From the NCBI RefSeq assembly GCF_018260395.1, contig NZ_JAGLBC010000010.1:1-34762 (forward strand): a stretch of DNA of 34,762 bases. The letters run 5' to 3'. This document shows positions 30,171-34,762 of this stretch, in pieces. This DNA is from Psychrobacter sp. GTDB taxonomy: Bacteria > Pseudomonadota > Gammaproteobacteria > Pseudomonadales > Moraxellaceae. The translations under genes and the position numbers were made by a program. The notes under the pieces were generated by a model. That model saw only the letters and a program-made list of their open reading frames with translations, did not search any database and was not told the DNA's origin. Within the stretch, counting starts at the first letter, position 1; each line of letters opens with the position of its first letter.

Positions 30171-30884
30171 CTATAAATAACGTCCACATAATGCGTTTAC
30201 TGCAGCTTCGGTACGAAGAATTCGACTGCCTATAGTAATAGGCTGACAACCATTGTCTCGTAACAACCTTATCTCATAATCAATCCACCCCCCTTCAGCA
30301 CCAATACATATAACTTGGGGCAAGCCTGCCTGCTTTATAAATTGATTAAATGATACTGAACCATAAGGATGAGCAACGACCATGCATTGGCTTGATGCCC
30401 ATAGACTAAGTTCATCTTCAACGAAAGGCTTGAAACGTTTTTTTAATTGTACAACAGGCGGTATAGTATCTACTCCTTGTTGTAAGCCCTCTTGGATAAA
30501 CTCATCTATCCTATTGAGCATCGGACTTTGCCAATAACTTTTATCGGTACGATAACTGTTTACTAAGATAATTTTTTGAACCCCAATGGCAGTCATATCT
30601 ATCAAAAGTCGACGTAATACCTTTGGACGGGGTAATGCAAGAATTACTGTTAAGTCAAGTTTGTTAGGGGGAGGCTTATCCAATTGAATATCGATCAACT
30701 TTAGCTGGCTAGCCGACACATTTTCGATAATGGCAGTACCTAGGTTACCATTGATACTGCCTACTTTTAGACTATCTCCAGGCAACAATCCTAAAACTTG
30801 TTGAACATGATTGATTTGAATACTATCAGTGATGTAGATAGATGATTGTTCTATATCTATTGGCGGTAACAGTAAGACATTCAC
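30171..30884 (-). CDS. rsmE: 16S rRNA (uracil-1498-N3)-methyltransferase
   Basis: SPOUT motifs: ALPRPKVLRRLLIDMTAIGVQKIILVNSYRTDKSYW, CIGAEGGWIDYEIRLLRDNGCQPITIGSRILRTEAAVNA. GTG start overlapping the waaA stop codon (TAGTG). Confidence 0.93.
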   Translation of the reverse strand: MNVLLLPPIDIEQSSIYITDSIQINHVQQVLGLLPGDSLKVGSINGNLGTAIIENVSASQLKLIDIQLDKPPPNKLDLTVILALPRPKVLRRLLIDMTAIGVQKIILVNSYRTDKSYWQSPMLNRIDEFIQEGLQQGVDTIPPVVQLKKRFKPFVEDELSLWASSQCMVVAHPYGSVSFNQFIKQAGLPQVICIGAEGGWIDYEIRLLRDNGCQPITIGSRILRTEAAVNALCGRYL

Positions 30885-32524
30885 TAACTCTCACCTTCTC
30901 CACGTTTACGTACTTTAAAGTGGTCTAAATCAACTACTTCCTCTTTTGGATCAACAGATACATCAGTTTTTTGCGATTTTTTTAACAATCCTTCAATCAT
31001 TGCCAACTGCTTTATCATGGCATCACTTTTGACTTCGACTAACTGCTGACCTTTTTTACCCGCTGCAAGGGCTTCATCATTGTGACTTAACCAATTTGCC
31101 ACACTTTCAGCTAAACTCTCAGCTAAACTTGCATTTGCCATAGTACTGTCTATTTTTGATTTATTGTCTTTGCCAGTAGCATTCGCTGCACTAACTACTT
31201 TTAATGCTCCTACTTCAGTTAAGGCAACAACGACTTCATGGCAAGACTGGGTAAAAGGTCCCATAATAATCGGTTTGCCAAATTGGGCAGCTTCAATGGG
31301 ATTATGACCGCCAATATCTACTAAAGAGCCCCCCACAAATGCCACATTGGATAATTGATAGCATAAGGTTAATTCGCCCATAGTATCTGCTAAATAAATT
31401 TGGGTATTAGAATCAATAAGCTGTTGCTCGCTACGTCTGTGATATACCATTTCTGACTGTTCAAGCAATTCAGCGACAGCATCAAAGCGCTCAGGATGAC
31501 GGGGAACTAATAAAAGCAAAGCGTTAGCTAGATTCGCCTTAGTAATTAATTGCTTATGCGCCTCAATAACTGCCTTCTCCTCTCCTTCATGGGTACTTCC
31601 CGCTACCCATATTGGACGATTCAGCGCCTCAGCATTTAGGCTAAACTTCGATTGCAAATCTTGTTTACTGTCTGACAAAGTGGAATTAACATCCTTAGAC
31701 TCAAAACTTGCCAGTGAACGACCAGTTGACCACTTTAAAGAATCTGCACGTCGAATCTTGACCACTTCGACACCCAATTTTCGAAAACGTTTTGCCGAGT
31801 CTGCATCTTGGGCAATAATCATACTGATATTATGCATCAGGCTTTTGGTAACAGATTCGTACTTCGCATATTTCTCAAAAGATTTTTGCGACAGTCTAGC
31901 ATTCACCAATACTGAAGGCACATCTGACTGTTTTAACTCAGACAGTATATTCGCCCACAGTTCAGTCTCTACAAACATAGCCAAATCCGGCTTAGCATTT
32001 TTAATAAATTTTTTGATAATGGCTTTATCATCTACTGGCACAAAGGTATGAATCACTTGCTTACTTGATATCTCATCTGAGAATAACTGTGCAGTGCGGG
32101 CAAAGCCAGTTTGTGTGGTATTAGTGATCCAAAGCCTTGCGCCTTGCTGTAACATTATCTTTAGCATTGGTGCAATAGTATTGGTCTCGCCTAAAGATAC
32201 AGCGTGACACCATATATTTGCTTTATTAAAAGGCGAAGTATTTACATCTGGATGAGTGTGTTTTAAAGAGCCCCTGGCAAAATCAGGGTAGTTGCGACCA
32301 TAACGGGCATCAATCTCTTGTTTGTAATCTGCAACTAAGATGTCGCCTTTTTTGGCTTTGTTATAGCGGCGCCACAGTACTGCTCTATAAACAGGTTTTA
32401 ACACCTTTATCGCCAAATTATAATACCAAGGTGGGTTAATAGTGGTACTTGATTTTGCATTCTGTAACGCCAATTTATAGGCTGAGTTTGCAGCTTTGGT
32501 TTTTTTATTATGTGCCATAATCAA
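30884..32524 (-). CDS. waaA: 3-deoxy-D-manno-octulosonic acid (Kdo) transferase
   Basis: WCHAVSLGETNTIAPML, FVETELWANIL, VNARLSQKS, WVAGSTHEGEE, LLLVPRHPERF, VAFVGGSLVDIGGHNPIEAAQFGKPIIMGP. 546 aa, longer than typical WaaA. Start may be 32518. Confidence 0.93.
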   Translation of the reverse strand: MIMAHNKKTKAANSAYKLALQNAKSSTTINPPWYYNLAIKVLKPVYRAVLWRRYNKAKKGDILVADYKQEIDARYGRNYPDFARGSLKHTHPDVNTSPFNKANIWCHAVSLGETNTIAPMLKIMLQQGARLWITNTTQTGFARTAQLFSDEISSKQVIHTFVPVDDKAIIKKFIKNAKPDLAMFVETELWANILSELKQSDVPSVLVNARLSQKSFEKYAKYESVTKSLMHNISMIIAQDADSAKRFRKLGVEVVKIRRADSLKWSTGRSLASFESKDVNSTLSDSKQDLQSKFSLNAEALNRPIWVAGSTHEGEEKAVIEAHKQLITKANLANALLLLVPRHPERFDAVAELLEQSEMVYHRRSEQQLIDSNTQIYLADTMGELTLCYQLSNVAFVGGSLVDIGGHNPIEAAQFGKPIIMGPFTQSCHEVVVALTEVGALKVVSAANATGKDNKSKIDSTMANASLAESLAESVANWLSHNDEALAAGKKGQQLVEVKSDAMIKQLAMIEGLLKKSQKTDVSVDPKEEVVDLDHFKVRKRGEGES

Positions 32525-32699
32525 CCCATGTTTACTTGTTATATAATTAATGCAGCTCTTAATTTAAAAATGGCAAATAAAGATAAAAAAGCTGCTTTTA
32601 AAACAAACTGATTTAAAAATAGCCGGTATTTTAACGCATTTAAACCCTATAAAATAGAAAATACTATCAATAGTTTGAGCCATGTAGCTATCCCTATAC

Positions 32700-34469
32700 C
32701 TATAGTAAAGGACTAAATAAGCGTATCCCTGAATCAAAAAGTTGTTTATAAGTAGGACGACTTTCCCATTCTTCTAAAGTCAGTATTTCACACTGAGTTA
32801 GGTAAGACTGTTGGCATTCATAAACTTGTTTGACAATACTGGGACTATATAAGGCTAAGCTAATCTCCATATTTAAATAGAAACTTCGCATATCCATATT
32901 AACTGTACCGAACAAGCAGTAGTCATCATCTATAATTACTGTTTTGGCGTGTAACAAACCCCTTTTAAAAAGTGCTATTTTCACCCCCGCTTCCATTAAT
33001 ATTGAGTAGGAAGCTTGAGAAGCGTGCTGTACCAAAAATGAGTCTACTTTTTTTGGCAAAAGTATAGTGACTTCAACCCCTCGTTTGGCCGCCGTAGTTA
33101 ACGCTGCCAATAAAGCTTCGTCTGGAACAAAGTAAGGCGTGGTAATCTGAATGCGGTAATCAGCTCTGTGAAAAATGGTCAACAGCGTATTATAAATCAC
33201 GTGTTCAGTAATGCGTGGTGCTGAAGGAATAACTTGTGCCATTACATTTTCTATGGCTGGGAGATTGGCAATGGTACGCATATAAGCAGGTATATTGTTT
33301 TCTGCGCTATCTTCAGTCACCTCATGGTTAGGATCTTGCTCTGAAGCCTTAAAGTCATGACCATATTCATCACTTAGATTATTAGATAAAATTTGTCTAG
33401 CCAAATAACCCGAAGCTTTGTCGTTGATATCATTAATAGCGGGCTGACGCCGATATAGCTTACGGGTATACATATTAATATTATTTTCAATACGATACCC
33501 AAGCTGCTCTAAATTACGTGTACTTTCTGCGCCAATATCGGTAACACTAACTGCAGCCAATGCAGTCACCACACTAACAGCATTATCGCTTTGAATACGC
33601 ATCATGAGATCAATCCACTGACCTACCGCTTTGTCTTGATTAAAAAACTCAGGATCTACTAAGTTAAAACTACCGGTATAACCAATGTCGTCGTCAATAA
33701 CCACTATTTTGCGGTGATTGCGTAAGTCACTACGTTTTAACAAGGTTTTAAATAAACCTACCGGTAAGGATTGATGAACAACAACGCCAGCTTCCACCAT
33801 TCTTTCATGCCAATCATCAGTAAAGAAGCTAAAACTACCTACACTATCCGCCAATATCTGACACTCCACCCCTCTTTGAGCGGCTTCAATTAATGCTTGG
33901 AACACCTCTTGTACGCGACCTTTAGGATAAATTATATAAAACTCCATCAAAATTATGTTGGATGCATTATTTATATCCTGAATTAATGAATCAAAGGTGC
34001 TATCTGCGGAAGTTAATAACTGCATCCGATGCTTGTCGTAAACTCCAAAACCGGTATCGAAAGTTCCAATACGACTTACGCCTTGATAGCGTTTAGGAAG
34101 TGTATCGTCCACTTGCGCCAATTGTATGTCTTGGCGTTGTGCCACACCTTTTAATAAATTTTGAGCCTGTGTATTACGGACTTTATAACTTTTTCCTAAA
34201 TAAGGCTCGCCGACTAATATGTAAGCCATGATACTAAAAAATGGAATAGCAAATAAAAGTACCAACCAAGCTATGGCAATTCCTGTATTTCGTTGGGTAG
34301 ACAAAATACGGATTACCATAAATACCGTCAATAATAGGTGAACAGCCACCCCTACCCACGCCCAGTCTCCTACAGAAATGGATTCAAGCGACGCCATAGC
34401 CCTATCTAACTGTTTGATTAGAACAGGTTGAGCAGTCATAAACATAGAAGATATTTCAAAATGGGCCAT
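32700..34469 (-). CDS. cls: Cardiolipin synthase (phospholipase D superfamily)
   Basis: Two HKD motifs (HRKIVVIDDDIGYTGSFN and HAKTVIIDDDYCLFGTVNMD) and two N-terminal TM helices. Confidence 0.93.
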   Translation of the reverse strand: MAHFEISSMFMTAQPVLIKQLDRAMASLESISVGDWAWVGVAVHLLLTVFMVIRILSTQRNTGIAIAWLVLLFAIPFFSIMAYILVGEPYLGKSYKVRNTQAQNLLKGVAQRQDIQLAQVDDTLPKRYQGVSRIGTFDTGFGVYDKHRMQLLTSADSTFDSLIQDINNASNIILMEFYIIYPKGRVQEVFQALIEAAQRGVECQILADSVGSFSFFTDDWHERMVEAGVVVHQSLPVGLFKTLLKRSDLRNHRKIVVIDDDIGYTGSFNLVDPEFFNQDKAVGQWIDLMMRIQSDNAVSVVTALAAVSVTDIGAESTRNLEQLGYRIENNINMYTRKLYRRQPAINDINDKASGYLARQILSNNLSDEYGHDFKASEQDPNHEVTEDSAENNIPAYMRTIANLPAIENVMAQVIPSAPRITEHVIYNTLLTIFHRADYRIQITTPYFVPDEALLAALTTAAKRGVEVTILLPKKVDSFLVQHASQASYSILMEAGVKIALFKRGLLHAKTVIIDDDYCLFGTVNMDMRSFYLNMEISLALYSPSIVKQVYECQQSYLTQCEILTLEEWESRPTYKQLFDSGIRLFSPLL

Positions 34470-34524
34470 AAATAATACGACTGTAACTAAATGAGATATT
34501 AAAAATAGATAGTCTGATGATAGA

Positions 34525-34762
34525 CTACTCGTTTGCTGTCAAAAATACCAACAATGCTTTTTCACTGAGCTGCTGGAATTGTTTTGTGCGCCCGCGATAG
34601 CCCTTTTTGTATGCTTCAACAAACTCATTATTTAAAAAACTATTAATGACTTTGGGATGAATATAAGAAGCGCGGCAAACACTCGGAGTATTGCCTAAGT
34701 TGCTGGCCGGGAGTTTCCCAAACTTTGTGTAACTGCTTATAATCCATAGTAAAGGAGAATAA
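34525..34762 (-). CDS. C-terminal fragment of a type IB DNA topoisomerase (poxvirus/eukaryote-like), running off the window edge
   Basis: Minus-strand frame ending TAG at 34525-34527 translates ...KLPASNLGNTPSVCRASYIHPKVINSFLNNEFVEAYKKGYRGRTKQFQQLSEKALLVFLTANE. The LGNTPxVCRxSYIHP catalytic-Tyr motif is typical of bacterial topoisomerase IB. Not in the ORF track, probably because no start codon lies in the window. Confidence 0.75.
   Translation of the reverse strand, partial: YSPLLWIISSYTKFGKLPASNLGNTPSVCRASYIHPKVINSFLNNEFVEAYKKGYRGRTKQFQQLSEKALLVFLTANE

Overview
This 34.8 kb AT-rich window reads as a chromosomal segment from a gammaproteobacterium. It is probably Moraxellaceae and Psychrobacter-like, which I infer from protein flavour only. 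Gene density is high and most genes are housekeeping. In order: a tripartite RND efflux operon (adaptor, pump, outer-membrane lipoprotein); two small envelope proteins; a single ORF fusing RNase HI to a DnaQ-type proofreading exonuclease; a FimL / ChpA-N-terminus-like protein; an orphan RnfB-type ferredoxin next to nth; metK; a DUF3144 protein; clpB with a recognisable sigma32-like promoter; a glutathione S-transferase; gyrA; cmoM; an Fe(III) ABC transporter (fbpABC) with a Fur box and a second, divergent FbpA-like protein ending in polyQ; rsmE; a long waaA; a cardiolipin synthase; and the C-terminus of a topoisomerase IB cut by the window edge. I saw no tRNA, rRNA, CRISPR array, IS element or prophage. 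I did not find a convincing novel multi-gene system. The best leads are the RNase HI-DnaQ fusion, the FbpA paralog that has lost the iron-ligating tyrosines, the FimL-like scaffold, and the extra tails on the efflux components.
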